A DNA stretch of 64,000 bases, from NCBI RefSeq assembly GCF_002741035.1, contig NZ_CP016808.1, forward strand, positions 4,016,501-4,080,500, written 5' to 3'. A program made the position numbers and the translations under genes. This document shows, piece after piece, positions 25,564 through 36,008 of this stretch. Position 1 is the first letter of the stretch. Each line of letters opens with the position of its first letter. The DNA comes from Paenibacillus sp. BIHB 4019. Lineage in GTDB: Bacteria; Bacillota; Bacilli; Paenibacillales; Paenibacillaceae. Below the pieces are notes generated by a model. It had not been told where the DNA came from and did not search any database. It saw only the letters and a list, made by a program, of their open reading frames with translations.

Positions 25564-26298
25564 TTGGTTCAATCTATTGATCGCGCGATGCAAATTATTC
25601 AGCTGCTCATGTCGGACAACAGCCGCATTGGCTGGGCGATATCAGATATTTCGGAACGGGTAGGCTTGCCACTAAGTACGACGCATAGACTAATTAGCAC
25701 ATTGGTAAAGCATGAGCTCGTTGTTCAGCTTCCGGAGACGAAACGTTATCGGCCGGGGCTAAAGTGGATGGAAGTCGGCTTGCAGCAGGTTGAGCAGATG
25801 GAATTGCGCACGGCAGCTAGGCCGATAATGGAACGTCTGGCAGCTGAAGGGAAAGAAACGGTTTTCTTAAGCATCCCTTACGGCAAGTTTTCGATGGGAA
25901 TCGATAAAGTAGACGGTAAGGTGAAGCTCCGGGTTGTAGAAGGCTTGGGCGAGCGGATTGCGATGCATATTGGCGCGCCGAATAAAGTGATGTTGGCCAA
26001 TATGAAACTGGCTGAAGCGGAAGCGATTTTGATTCGGCTGATGGATGACCAAGAGAAGCGCAAGCAGTTGCTATCGGCTTTGCCCGGCATCAAGAAGGCG
26101 GGATATGCGGTCAGCTACGCTGAGCTTACGGAAGGTACGGCGGCGATTGCAGCTCCAATTATCGGCTTCGGGCGAAAGGTAGTGGGAGCCCTTGGGATCG
26201 GCGTCACGACGGACCAGCTGACAGAGGAGCGTTTGGATTTTCTCAGCAAGCAGGTTATAGAAAGGGCACACGAAATTACGGCAACGATTGGCGGTTAA
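25564..26298 (+). CDS. IclR-family transcription regulator
   Basis: 244 residues; TTG start with GAGGG seven bases upstream. The N-terminal winged helix (about 1-63) has ISERVGLPLSTTHRLISTLV; the C-terminal effector domain (about 75-244) has the family pattern including GERIAMHIGAPNKVMLAN and AAIAAPIIGFGRKVVGALGI. IclR proteins are dimeric repressors or activators of carbon-source genes and respond to small acids. The nearest co-oriented genes are those of proline and arginine breakdown (from 27179), a possible but unproved target. It has its own promoter. Confidence 0.85.
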   Translation: MVQSIDRAMQIIQLLMSDNSRIGWAISDISERVGLPLSTTHRLISTLVKHELVVQLPETKRYRPGLKWMEVGLQQVEQMELRTAARPIMERLAAEGKETVFLSIPYGKFSMGIDKVDGKVKLRVVEGLGERIAMHIGAPNKVMLANMKLAEAEAILIRLMDDQEKRKQLLSALPGIKKAGYAVSYAELTEGTAAIAAPIIGFGRKVVGALGIGVTTDQLTEERLDFLSKQVIERAHEITATIGG

Positions 26299-26426
26299 AT
26301 ACGCTAAACCGTTATTTTAGGGGAAGGCGTTTGATCGCCGATTTCCTAGCCCTCTTTTTCCAATTGTCAAAAGTAAATAAAGGATTAGACTCGCCGCAGC
26401 GATCGGAAGTCGGTCTATATGGAGGG

Positions 26427-26466
26427 CAAAAAACGCCGGTGACCTTAAGCAGGTGACCGGCGTTTC
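26427..26466 (-). terminator. Terminator of the VOC gene (minus strand)
   Basis: AAACGCCGGTCACC and GGTGACCGGCGTTT form a perfect stem with a TGCTTAA loop and a T run when read on the minus strand. Confidence 0.85.
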
Positions 26467-26467
26467 C

Positions 26468-26872
26468 CTATTTGCTTTTCGGCATTTTGCTCTCATCCAT
26501 GTACAGCAGGTTCCATCGGTGGCCGTCCAGGTCGGCAAATGCTGCGCCGTACATCCAGCCGTCATTTTCACCAGGCTTGCTAAAGATGCTTCCTCCGGCT
26601 AACTCTACTTTTTGAATAAAGCCATCTACTTCCTCTCTGCTTTTAGCGCCAATGGAAAATATGACTTCTGCGCTTTGGGAAGTATCTGCTTTTTTTGATC
26701 CTGTAAATTTCTCAAACGCCGCATCCGGGAATAGCAAAATCGTTGTTTGGCCTATGGCCAGCTTGGCTCTCTCGTTACCAACGTTCTCCGCACGAAATCC
26801 AATCTCATTGAAAAAGGTAGTTGACCTCACAACATCTTTGACCGGCAGGTTAATCCAAATCTCCTGTGACAT
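26468..26872 (-). CDS. VOC-superfamily (glyoxalase/bleomycin-resistance-like) protein
   Basis: 134 residues from the ATG at 26872, preceded by CAGGAGG eight bases away; an in-frame ATG 11 codons upstream has no such site. Two beta-alpha-beta-beta-beta halves are visible: WINLPVKDVVRSTTFFNEIGF at the start and a closing MYGAAFADLDGHRWNLLYMD. The fold binds a metal at paired His/Glu positions; here the likely ligands are few, so activity is uncertain. This subgroup is often annotated as glyoxalase or extradiol dioxygenase. It is convergent with the IclR gene and divergent from proline dehydrogenase; the 306 bp between it and 27179 show no further gene. Confidence 0.8.
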   Translation of the reverse strand: MSQEIWINLPVKDVVRSTTFFNEIGFRAENVGNERAKLAIGQTTILLFPDAAFEKFTGSKKADTSQSAEVIFSIGAKSREEVDGFIQKVELAGGSIFSKPGENDGWMYGAAFADLDGHRWNLLYMDESKMPKSK

Positions 26873-27178
26873 GAGTGTAGCCTCCTGTAATATATTTTCA
26901 ACCACTCCTACTATACTCTATCTCTGGCAGCAGAAGCGAATCAAGGCTGCCGCTGTAAACGCCAGCTATACGTTGTCCCGCCTCATAAGCCATTGGGCTG
27001 GCTGCCCATGAATGGACGAAACAGTCGGATATTCATCAAGCTTTTGTTGTGATGATGGATTTAGTGCCTGTCTGCATTCATATCTTATTCCATAAGCACA
27101 TTTCGGCTATGCCACAGTCGGAGCCTGCTGCCATTCAAGCATGAAGCGGCGGGACATGGCCTAGAAGGAGGGGAACGC

Positions 27179-28096
27179 ATGGCGGTCATGCGTGATATGC
27201 TGTTGTATTTGTCCAAAAACCGATTAGCCAATCGGATGGCGCAGCGCTTTGGGCTTCGCCTTGGCGCAGAACGCTTCGTAGCGGGAGAGACGCTTGCCGC
27301 CGCGATGAAGAAGGCAGCCGCGCTTAACGAAAGCGGCCTCGTCGTGACGCTTGACCATCTTGGCGAATTTACCCGATGCGAGCGGGATGCGAAGGAATCC
27401 GCCGAAGAGGTTGTGAGAGGGCTGCAAGCTATTGCGAGCACCGGAGCCGCCGCCAACGTTTCCGTGAAGCTGACGCAGCTCGGGCTGGATATTTCCTATC
27501 CGTTATGCCTTAGCCATATGCGAATGATCGTATCGGAGGCGAAACGGCTGGATAGCTTCGTGCGCATCGATATGGAGGATTACGCCCGCAATGAGCCATC
27601 GATCCAAATGTATGAGCAGCTGCGAGCAGAGTTCGGCCATCATATCGGCATTGTCCTGCAGGCTTATTTATTCAAAACTGAAGGGGATATGGAGCGGCTG
27701 AGCATTTTGAAGCCGAACTACCGTTTGGTAAAAGGCGCCTACAAAGAGCCGCCAGAGGTCGCTTTTCCTAATAAAGCGGATGTGGATCGCAATTTTATCC
27801 ATCTCATTAAAAAACAGCTCGAAAACGGCCATTATGCTGCTGTCGCAACCCATGATGACGCCATTATTGAATGGGTGAAGGATTATGTGAAGGAGCAGGC
27901 CATCCCGAGGGAGCAGTTTGAATTTCAAATGCTGTATGGCATTCGCACAGCGCTCCAGCAGCAGCTCGCCAAGGAGGGCTACAAGGTGCGTACCTATGTG
28001 CCGTACGGAACAGATTGGTATGGCTACTTTATGCGGCGGCTGGCCGAACGGCCGGAAAATGTCTCTTTTGTGCTCAAATCCATGTTCAAACGATAG
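27179..28096 (+). CDS. putB: Proline dehydrogenase
   Basis: 305 residues, the normal length of the monofunctional Bacillus type; ATG with AAGGAGG. The FAD-binding TIM barrel shows VRIDMEDYA, KPNYRLVKGAYKEP, ATHDD, FEFQMLYGIR and the C-terminal VPYGTDWYGYFMRRLAERPEN. It oxidises proline to pyrroline-5-carboxylate and passes electrons to the respiratory chain. It is the first of four co-oriented genes (short gaps of 41-51 bp) whose products feed the same pool: P5C/glutamate semialdehyde is also the product of RocD and the substrate of RocA. No RocR-type activator or SigL promoter is visible. Confidence 0.92.
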   Translation: MAVMRDMLLYLSKNRLANRMAQRFGLRLGAERFVAGETLAAAMKKAAALNESGLVVTLDHLGEFTRCERDAKESAEEVVRGLQAIASTGAAANVSVKLTQLGLDISYPLCLSHMRMIVSEAKRLDSFVRIDMEDYARNEPSIQMYEQLRAEFGHHIGIVLQAYLFKTEGDMERLSILKPNYRLVKGAYKEPPEVAFPNKADVDRNFIHLIKKQLENGHYAAVATHDDAIIEWVKDYVKEQAIPREQFEFQMLYGIRTALQQQLAKEGYKVRTYVPYGTDWYGYFMRRLAERPENVSFVLKSMFKR

Positions 28097-28137
28097 GCTG
28101 AGCTGAGAAAGAAATAGCCATCAGGCTGGAAAGAGGG

Positions 28138-29340
28138 ATGGTCATGAAGGAGCAGGCTAATACGATTGAGCAGACCGAGCGGCTTGGCGCGCATAACTAT
28201 CACCCGCTGCCGATTGTAATCGCCAAGGCGGAGGGCGTGTGGGTCGAGGACCCGGCTGGAAAGCGTTACATGGATATGCTCAGCGGGTATTCGGCGCTCA
28301 ATCAAGGGCATCGGCATCCGCGAATTATAGAAGCTTTGAAGAAGCAAGCGGATTTGGTCACGCTGACGTCGCGAGCGTTTTATAATGAGCCGTTTGGGGA
28401 ATTGCTTGCGCTGCTGACAGATTTAACGGGCAAAAATATGCTGCTGCCGATGAATACCGGAGTGGAAGCGGTGGAGACGGCGGTAAAGGCGGCCCGCAGA
28501 TATGGCTACCGGGTAAAAGGCATTCCAGCGGGCCAAGCGGACATTATTGTATGTGCCGGCAATTTTCACGGTCGAACGCTGACCGTTACGTCTTTTTCCT
28601 CCGAGCCTTCTTATCGGGAAGACTTTGGGCCGTTTACACCGGGCTTCACCATTATTCCTTATGGGGATATTGCGGCGCTGGAAGCGGCCATTACCCCGAA
28701 TACGGCTGCGTTTCTCGTCGAGCCGATTCAAGGGGAAGCAGGAATCGTGATCCCGCCGGAAGGTTATTTGCGCCAGGCTGCCGCTTTGTGCAAGCAGCAT
28801 CAGGTGCTGCTGATGGCCGATGAGATTCAGACGGGCTTTGGCCGTACGGGCAAGCGCTTCGCCTGTGATTGGGAAGCGGTCACGCCGGATGTTTACATTA
28901 TGGGCAAAGCGCTTGGCGGCGGCGTGCTGCCGGTGTCAGCGGTAGCGGCGGACAGCAGCATTTTGGGCGTGTTTGAGCCTGGCTCGCATGGCTCGACGTT
29001 TGGCGGAAATCCGCTGGCGAGTGCCGTAGCTGTCGCATCGCTGCGTGTAACGGAGGATGAGCGCCTCGCGGAAAGATCGCTGACACTGGGCGAGCGGCTG
29101 CTCGCCAAGCTGCGGGAAATCAAGCATCACGACATTGTGGAGGTGCGCGGCAGGGGGCTTTTTATTGCGATCGAGCTGAAAGGGGCGGCGCGGCCCTACT
29201 GTGAGAAGCTGAAGGAAGCCGGCCTGCTATGCAAGGAAACGCATGAAAAGGTAATCCGGCTAGCGCCGCCGCTGATTATTTCCGAAGACGAGCTGGCATG
29301 GGCGGCTCAGCGTATAGCGGATGTTTTTCAAGCGATGTGA
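28138..29340 (+). CDS. rocD: Ornithine aminotransferase
   Basis: 400 residues, matching B. subtilis RocD in length and closely in sequence ([67 protein letters not shown]). The PLP lysine is in MGKALGGGV. It converts ornithine and 2-oxoglutarate to glutamate semialdehyde and glutamate. GAGGG lies immediately before the first ATG (28138), so the second ATG (28144) may be the true start. Position between proline dehydrogenase and P5C dehydrogenase fits use of the ornithine released by arginase. Confidence 0.93.
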   Translation: MVMKEQANTIEQTERLGAHNYHPLPIVIAKAEGVWVEDPAGKRYMDMLSGYSALNQGHRHPRIIEALKKQADLVTLTSRAFYNEPFGELLALLTDLTGKNMLLPMNTGVEAVETAVKAARRYGYRVKGIPAGQADIIVCAGNFHGRTLTVTSFSSEPSYREDFGPFTPGFTIIPYGDIAALEAAITPNTAAFLVEPIQGEAGIVIPPEGYLRQAAALCKQHQVLLMADEIQTGFGRTGKRFACDWEAVTPDVYIMGKALGGGVLPVSAVAADSSILGVFEPGSHGSTFGGNPLASAVAVASLRVTEDERLAERSLTLGERLLAKLREIKHHDIVEVRGRGLFIAIELKGAARPYCEKLKEAGLLCKETHEKVIRLAPPLIISEDELAWAAQRIADVFQAM

Positions 29341-29391
29341 CCCGACTTATCCAATTCATCTATTTTAAGAGGAGAAGGGTGGAGCTTTCCT

Positions 29392-30942
<1,551 letters not shown>

Positions 30943-30992
30943 ATAGCTGAAGCAGTTGCGAATCAAGCCCAGCAGGTAAAGGAGGATGGCTT

Positions 30993-31910
30993 ATGCTGCC
31001 GATTAGCCAAACGGATATTTCAATTATCGGTGTCCCGATTGATCTGGGGGCAGACCGTCGCGGCGTCGATATGGGGCCAAGTGCGATTCGCTGCGCGGGT
31101 ATTGAACAGAAGCTGGAACAGCTCGGCTATATGGTGCATGATTTGGGCGATGTAGCTGTGCGCCGCCCTGCATCGCGTCCTGAGCCAGGCGAGAAGCTGA
31201 AATATGTAGATGAGCTCGTTAGGGTCAATAGCAAGCTGGCGGACAAAACGGCCGAGGAGCTGGGGAAAGGGCGGTTCCCGCTTATTTTGGGCGGCGACCA
31301 CAGCATAGCCATTGGCACGATAAAAGGGGTGCAGCGCCATATTCCGCGCCTTGGCGTGTTATGGTTCGATGCGCATTGTGATGCCAACACAGCGGATACT
31401 ACGCCGTCGGGCAATATTCACGGCATGTCGCTGGCGGTTAGTCTCGGCTATGGCAGCCGTCGCCTGCTTGGAGTAGGAGGCGGCGGTGGAAAACGCGAGC
31501 CGATCCGCCCAGAGGATGTCGTCATTATCGGGGCCCGCTCGATTGATCCGGGCGAGAAGGCTTTGCTCCGCAAGCTTGGCGTCCGCGTCTATACGATGCA
31601 TGATATTGATCGGCGAGGCATGGATCAGGTGATGGAGGAAGCGCTTGAGCGGCTTGCGGCAGCAGATGGCGTCCATTTGAGCTTCGATTTGGACGGTCTT
31701 GACCCGAACGATGCCCCGGGAGTCGGTACGCCCATTATCGGCGGAGTCAGCTATCGGGAAAGCCATCTTGCGATGGAAATGCTAGCCGAATCGAAGCGGC
31801 TTGTATCCGCGGAGTTTGTTGAGGTGAATCCTGTACTCGATTACCGCAACAAAACAGCTCATACAGCAGTTGAGCTGATCGGATCTGTTTTCGGAGAGCA
31901 AATTATGTAG
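30993..31910 (+). CDS. rocF: Arginase
   Basis: 305 residues; ATG with AAAGGAGG. The manganese motifs are GGDHSIAIGT, DAHCDANT and SFDLDGLDPNDAPGVGTP, all metal-binding Asp/His kept. The second motif has Cys and Ala where many bacilli have DAHGDLNT (recalled), which does not touch the ligands. It splits arginine to urea and ornithine; RocD and RocA then take ornithine to glutamate. No arginine permease (rocC/rocE) is nearby. Last gene of the cluster, followed by a strong terminator. Confidence 0.94.
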   Translation: MLPISQTDISIIGVPIDLGADRRGVDMGPSAIRCAGIEQKLEQLGYMVHDLGDVAVRRPASRPEPGEKLKYVDELVRVNSKLADKTAEELGKGRFPLILGGDHSIAIGTIKGVQRHIPRLGVLWFDAHCDANTADTTPSGNIHGMSLAVSLGYGSRRLLGVGGGGGKREPIRPEDVVIIGARSIDPGEKALLRKLGVRVYTMHDIDRRGMDQVMEEALERLAAADGVHLSFDLDGLDPNDAPGVGTPIIGGVSYRESHLAMEMLAESKRLVSAEFVEVNPVLDYRNKTAHTAVELIGSVFGEQIM

Positions 31911-31949
31911 CTCGGCAGCAAGTCCAGCATAAACAGCAGGAACACAAGG

Positions 31950-31998
31950 AGGCTGCTTCCGTGTCCAGTAGCCATCTGGCAGCGGAAGCAGCCTTTTT
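31950..31998 (+). terminator. Terminator of the put-roc cluster
   Basis: Twelve-pair stem AGGCTGCTTCCG/CGGAAGCAGCCT with T5. The gap that follows (31999-32361) contains no gene I can support, only a palindrome at 32159. Confidence 0.9.
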
Positions 31999-32158
31999 GT
32001 GATGAATATCGTTATGCTTATAGACATTAAGTGTAGGGTCATACAATCATCTAGGCGCATCCGAGGTGTTTGATAGAGTGCAATTAATGAGTTGAACGCC
32101 TCTTCCGCAGTGCTTGCTGCTGCGTCTCCCGAGCTGGTGGAGCTAAGCACCGTCGGCC

Positions 32159-32174
32159 ATTCCGTTAACGGAAT
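32159..32174. promoter_or_regulatory. 16-bp perfect palindrome, possible operator
   Basis: ATTCCGTTAACGGAAT reads the same on both strands. It lies 188 bp before the MOSC gene. It does not fit cre or other operators I know. Confidence 0.3.
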
Positions 32175-32361
32175 AAGCTGATTGGAGCTTCGGCACTTGC
32201 GTATTTTTGCTGGAAATTATGTGCTGAACCGTCCATAATAGAAGGACTGGATTATGCATTTTATATGATAAAGCGATAGATATTGATGGCTGCAGGTGGA
32301 ATAAAGGCTGGCTGGATGGTCGAATGGGCGGCGTCTGATCAGCAGATAGGAGGGACGCGTA

Positions 32362-33060
32362 GTGGTAGCGGGTTCAATTAAATCGATTAATATTGGGATG
32401 CCTCAGCAGGTACCCTATTTGAAGAAAGAGGTTTTAACGGGCATTCATAAGCATCCTGTCCAGGATGCTGTTAAGCTTACTGCCGTCTGCTTTGAGGGAG
32501 ACGGCCAAGCGGATTTGGTCCATCATGGCGGGGAGGATAAGGCGGTGTGCGTGTATCCTTTTGAGCATTATGCCTATTGGGAGACGCAGGGCTTGCCGAT
32601 GAACTTCGGCGCCTTTGGCGAAAATCTTACGACGCAGGGCATCGTTGAGGAGGATATCCATATTGGCGATACGTTCCAGCTTGGGACGGCGATTGTGCAG
32701 GTAAGCCAGCCTCGCCAGCCCTGCTTCAAGCTGTCCGTCAAATACGGCTTGCCCGAGCTTCCGCTTCAGGTACAGCAGACCGGCTATACCGGGTATTATT
32801 TTCGAGTGCTCAAGGAAGGTGTCGTTTCGCCTTCGGACTCTTTCATGTGCATAAGCAAGCATCCGGCAGCGTTGTCGATTTCTTACGCGAATCAAATTAT
32901 GCATGTGGAGAAAACGAATCAGGAGGGCATGGAGCGGCTGCTTGCCGCGCCAGAGCTGTCCAGCAGCTGGAGAGCGACGTTCACCAAACGTCTGGCCGGG
33001 ATGGAGACGGATACAACGGAGCGGCTATCGGGCCAAGCGGCGAATAAGCAAGCCGATTAA
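32362..33060 (+). CDS. MOSC-domain protein (YiiM-like)
   Basis: 232 residues; GTG with GGAGGG. The MOSC domain (about 25-165) includes HHGGEDKAVCVYPFEHYAYW, FGENLTTQG and the conserved Cys in QPRQPCFKLS; a C-terminal three-helix extension (about 170-220) is the one found in YiiM-type proteins. MOSC proteins bind molybdenum cofactor or carry sulfur; YiiM relatives reduce N-hydroxylated bases such as 6-hydroxylaminopurine. Substrate here is unknown. The 399 bp behind it hold no convincing gene. Confidence 0.85.
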   Translation: MVAGSIKSINIGMPQQVPYLKKEVLTGIHKHPVQDAVKLTAVCFEGDGQADLVHHGGEDKAVCVYPFEHYAYWETQGLPMNFGAFGENLTTQGIVEEDIHIGDTFQLGTAIVQVSQPRQPCFKLSVKYGLPELPLQVQQTGYTGYYFRVLKEGVVSPSDSFMCISKHPAALSISYANQIMHVEKTNQEGMERLLAAPELSSSWRATFTKRLAGMETDTTERLSGQAANKQAD

Positions 33061-33459
33061 GTTGAACGATTGACTTTGAAGGACAGAGGTTCCGCTATAC
33101 TGGCTTTTGAGAAGAATGGAGGCTGTACGCGGACGGGAAAGCCGTTATGTTCTGTATAATTCTGCAAAATAACGTTTGGCAGCCCATTAGCGTCTCCTCA
33201 GTCCGCTTCGTCTGCCATAATCCCTAATTTGTGTGAAGTAGCGGCGGCTGTGTCCACCAAGTCTATGCCTGCGATGCTGTTTTTCAGCAAGTAGATTTCT
33301 ATTCATGTTTGCTGCTAAATTCAATCCGAATCAGCGTCGAGCATGCTTGTGTCTGGCCTGCATGCCCTAGCGTGATGGCGATAGTGGACACGCGGCCCCA
33401 TCTCTTTCTTTAGTTCAACTTATATAGCAAAGCAATCCAAAACGAGGAGGTAGACCTGC

Positions 33460-34056
33460 ATGACCCATTTATTGTGGCAGGAAGATAAAGTGACGACCGC
33501 GGAAGAGCTGAGAAGCATGATGACCGAGCCTTCTGAAGCTGTCGTGAAAAAAACGATTTCCATTATCGATTCGCATGCCGCCAATTATTTGTCGATGTCG
33601 CCGCTCTTTTTTCTAGCGACCTCGAATGCGGCTGGCGTAGGCGATGTTTCCCCGCGCGGGGATGAGGCCGGCTTTGTTAAGGTGCTTAATGAGAAGCAAA
33701 TCGCATTCCCGGATCGTCCGGGCAATAGAAGAATTGACTCCTTGCTGAATGTGATTGAGAATCCGCAAATCGGCATGATTTTTATTATTCCGGGACTTGA
33801 TGAAGTGATGCGGGTGAATGGGCGTGCGAGCATTACGCGTAATGCTGCGTTTATCAGCAGCATGGGGTGGAATGGCAAGACGAGCGGCCTTGCCGTTGTC
33901 GTTGAAGTCGAAGAATGTTTCATTCACTGCCCGCGGGCGTTCAAGCAGGCCGGATTATGGGGGCATGAGCAGTGGCCTTCCAAGGAGCAGCTGCCCTCCG
34001 TTCAAGATTTGTTCAAAGCCCATCTTGAAATTAATGGCTTCCCGCTTAAAAAATAA
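33460..34056 (+). CDS. Pyridoxamine 5'-phosphate oxidase-like FMN protein (MSMEG_1061 type)
   Basis: 198 residues; ATG behind GAGGAGG. A split-barrel flavin-binding fold is shown by FFLATSNAAGVGDVSPRGD, FPDRPGNRRIDSL and GLDEVMRVNGRASITR, the pattern of the MSMEG_1061-type subfamily. Members are soluble FMN or F420 proteins of mostly unknown reaction. The next gene starts 27 bp downstream on the same strand. Confidence 0.85.
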   Translation: MTHLLWQEDKVTTAEELRSMMTEPSEAVVKKTISIIDSHAANYLSMSPLFFLATSNAAGVGDVSPRGDEAGFVKVLNEKQIAFPDRPGNRRIDSLLNVIENPQIGMIFIIPGLDEVMRVNGRASITRNAAFISSMGWNGKTSGLAVVVEVEECFIHCPRAFKQAGLWGHEQWPSKEQLPSVQDLFKAHLEINGFPLKK

Positions 34057-34083
34057 TTTTAGACAACGAAGGCAGGTACAGTT

Positions 34084-34383
34084 ATGCAATTATCTGAAAT
34101 GCAAAAGCAGGTGAAGGAATTCAGCCTCGCTCATGGGTTTGACGAATCAACGATCGAGCAAAGGGCGCTTTATTTAGTTACGGAGGTAGGGGAGACGGTT
34201 AAAGAGCTGCTGCATCTTTCCTACCACCCCGACCATGAGAAGAAGGAAGAAATCAAAGACCGTTTGGGCCTGGAAATGTATGATATCGTATGGAATATTT
34301 GCGACCTTGCCAATAAGCTGGATATAGATTTGGAGCAGGCTTTTTCGAAGAAGATCGAAATCAACAAAACTCGCACCTGGTAA
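34084..34383 (+). CDS. MazG-like nucleotide pyrophosphohydrolase
   Basis: 99 residues, all-alpha. Acidic magnesium-binding positions TEVGETVKE (about 36-44) and LEMYDIVWN (about 75-83) fit the single-domain MazG/dUTPase-like fold. Such enzymes remove pyrophosphate from (d)NTPs and clean the nucleotide pool. It follows the PPOX-like gene closely and probably shares its mRNA. Confidence 0.75.
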   Translation: MQLSEMQKQVKEFSLAHGFDESTIEQRALYLVTEVGETVKELLHLSYHPDHEKKEEIKDRLGLEMYDIVWNICDLANKLDIDLEQAFSKKIEINKTRTW

Positions 34384-34399
34384 TGGCGATTCGCTATTT

Positions 34400-34822
34400 C
34401 TAACAATTCGGATATGTTTGTTTAAGAAATTGGATGGACTGGCGGATTAACGCTTTTAAGACGTTCGTATCTATGTCGGCCACTTTATTGATGTAGACGC
34501 ATGCCTTGCCCGCTGTATGTTTTCCGAGCTGCAGCAGCAGCACCTCTCGCTGCGTGTCGCCTGTCGCAAAATACAGGCTGATCTTGGCTTTTCTTGGGGA
34601 AAAGCCAACTAGAGGTGCATCTCCAGCATGCCCTGATTCATATTTGTAGTGATACGACCCGAAGCCGATAATGCTCGGCCCCCACATTTTTGCGGGAAGC
34701 CCCGTAGTATCGGTGAAGAGGTCAAGCAGCTTATATGCGTCTTCCCGTTTTTTAATATTTTCGATTTCTTCAATAAATGCGATGACGCTGTTATCGGTTT
34801 CCTTCGTTTTCAGCTCGTACAT
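34400..34822 (-). CDS. DUF1801 (YdhG-like) protein
   Basis: 140 residues on the minus strand; ATG with GGGGG upstream. DUF1801 features: an N-terminal helix with FIEEIENIKKREDAYKLLDL, then MWGPSIIGFGSYHYKY, GFSPRKAKISLYF and a C-terminal ADIDTNVLKALIRQSI. The fold is that of the YdhG/iron-chaperone frataxin-like group in bacilli, function unproved. Convergent with the MazG-like gene (16 bp apart). Confidence 0.85.
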   Translation of the reverse strand: MYELKTKETDNSVIAFIEEIENIKKREDAYKLLDLFTDTTGLPAKMWGPSIIGFGSYHYKYESGHAGDAPLVGFSPRKAKISLYFATGDTQREVLLLQLGKHTAGKACVYINKVADIDTNVLKALIRQSIQFLKQTYPNC

Positions 34823-34845
34823 GTCAAACGCCCCCGATCGCTCAT

Positions 34846-35853
34846 TTAGTGGTTGTAAATTCGTCTATAGGAGTCGCGGAATGTAGTTCCGTCCCCTTCA
34901 ATCACGCGAATCAAGCAGTCGCCAAATTCCTCCTCATACTGAAAATGCAAATTAGCTCCCGTATTTAAAAAGGCAATGATCATATCATGGTCCTTGCAAA
35001 TTTCGATGATCTGCAGGTCATTTTGCTGGGCATAAAGCGTAAAGCTCTCCCAAAAATGAATCTCATATTCCTTTATTATTTCCTCTTTGCTGCTGCGTAA
35101 GCTGCGGTTGATAAATTTAAGATTTTCCCCGATCAATGCCAAATGGTCATCATAAAAAATTTCCAAAAGCCAGTTTTTAAACTCAAAGCCTAAAATGGTG
35201 CCGGTTATGGCGCTGTGGCTTTCCTTGCTGCTGCATTTCATCAATAAATCATGGAAGCCGCTGTTTTTATGGGCGGGAAGGTTGAAAAAACCTTTGTGCT
35301 TCAAATAATCTTTGATCGAAAAATCGATACTCTCCATCTCCATATAAGAGGAGGGCGAGAGCGTAGAATTAATCATTCGTTTGTTCCCAAACCGGCTTGT
35401 AATTTCGCTTATGAGGAAATCATCATGGGCTTTGGAATAATGAAAAATGAGGCGCAAGCCGTTGTCGAGTATGGCTTTTCTGCTGTTTTTGGTTAGTGTG
35501 CATGTGCGGATAGCTAAACGATGCTGGGCCGCATAACGTTCAAAATCATGCCAAAAATGAAAGTCGCCTAGCTTTGCTATTTTATGAGCGTCCTTGATTC
35601 GGGCCAGCCTCTTAAAGTCGATAAGCGAGCCATAATATTGGTCATGAACATAGATTAGGGACAAGTCGAAGTGGCGAAATTCAAAATTCAATACCGTACA
35701 TGGCTCGTTTCTTGCGCTTGCTTGGCAGGCAATTAGCAGCTCGCGAAAGGTTAATTGTCCGTTTTCGGGCATTTCGATAAATCCGCCATGTTTTATAAAG
35801 GCATTCAGATCAGCGTACTTATAATTATTTTCTCCTAAGCGAATAGGTAACAC
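34846..35853 (-). CDS. Unrecognised protein with an internal duplication
   Basis: 335 residues; no family recognised, no signal or membrane segment. The protein is two copies of one unit of about 150 residues: a short helix ending in K-H-x-G-F (FIKHGGFIEMP; YLKHKGFFNLP), a segment L-x-F-E-F (VLNFEFRHFDLSLIY; ILGFEFKNWLLEIFY), F-H-F-W/I-H-F-W plus Y-A-A/Y-A-Q (HFWHDFERYAAQ; HFWESFTLYAQQ) and a closing GLRLIFHY / GANLHFQY. Copies are quite diverged. The frame begins with a GTG beside GAGAGG, too close for a normal site, so a non-standard start a few codons downstream is possible. It lies just upstream of the DUF1801 gene, 23 bp apart, probably one transcript. Confidence 0.65.
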   Translation of the reverse strand: MLPIRLGENNYKYADLNAFIKHGGFIEMPENGQLTFRELLIACQASARNEPCTVLNFEFRHFDLSLIYVHDQYYGSLIDFKRLARIKDAHKIAKLGDFHFWHDFERYAAQHRLAIRTCTLTKNSRKAILDNGLRLIFHYSKAHDDFLISEITSRFGNKRMINSTLSPSSYMEMESIDFSIKDYLKHKGFFNLPAHKNSGFHDLLMKCSSKESHSAITGTILGFEFKNWLLEIFYDDHLALIGENLKFINRSLRSSKEEIIKEYEIHFWESFTLYAQQNDLQIIEICKDHDMIIAFLNTGANLHFQYEEEFGDCLIRVIEGDGTTFRDSYRRIYNH

Positions 35854-35934
35854 CTCTCTTATGTGTAAAGCGAGTCTCCCTATAAATTATACATGATCAT
35901 GGAATGTGAACGCATGCTCCGATATGCCCTATAC

Positions 35935-35970
35935 AAACAAAACAGGGACGCGATTTGCTCGCATCCCTGT
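35935..35970 (-). terminator. Terminator of manA (minus strand)
   Basis: ACAGGGATGCG and CGCGTCCCTGT form the stem when read on the minus strand, followed by TTTTGTTTG. Confidence 0.75.
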
Positions 35971-36008
35971 TGTCTATTCCGTTATATCCTTGCCCCCTGA
36001 AAAAATCC

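Noticed and set aside
31782..32150. 122-codon minus-strand frame over the end of rocF and the following gap
   Set aside because: Runs through the arginase 3' end and its terminator; no ribosome site, no family.
33198..33302. 35-codon minus-strand frame with plausible composition in the 33.06-33.46 kb gap
   Set aside because: No start or ribosome site and no recognisable relative; could be a fragment but cannot be supported.
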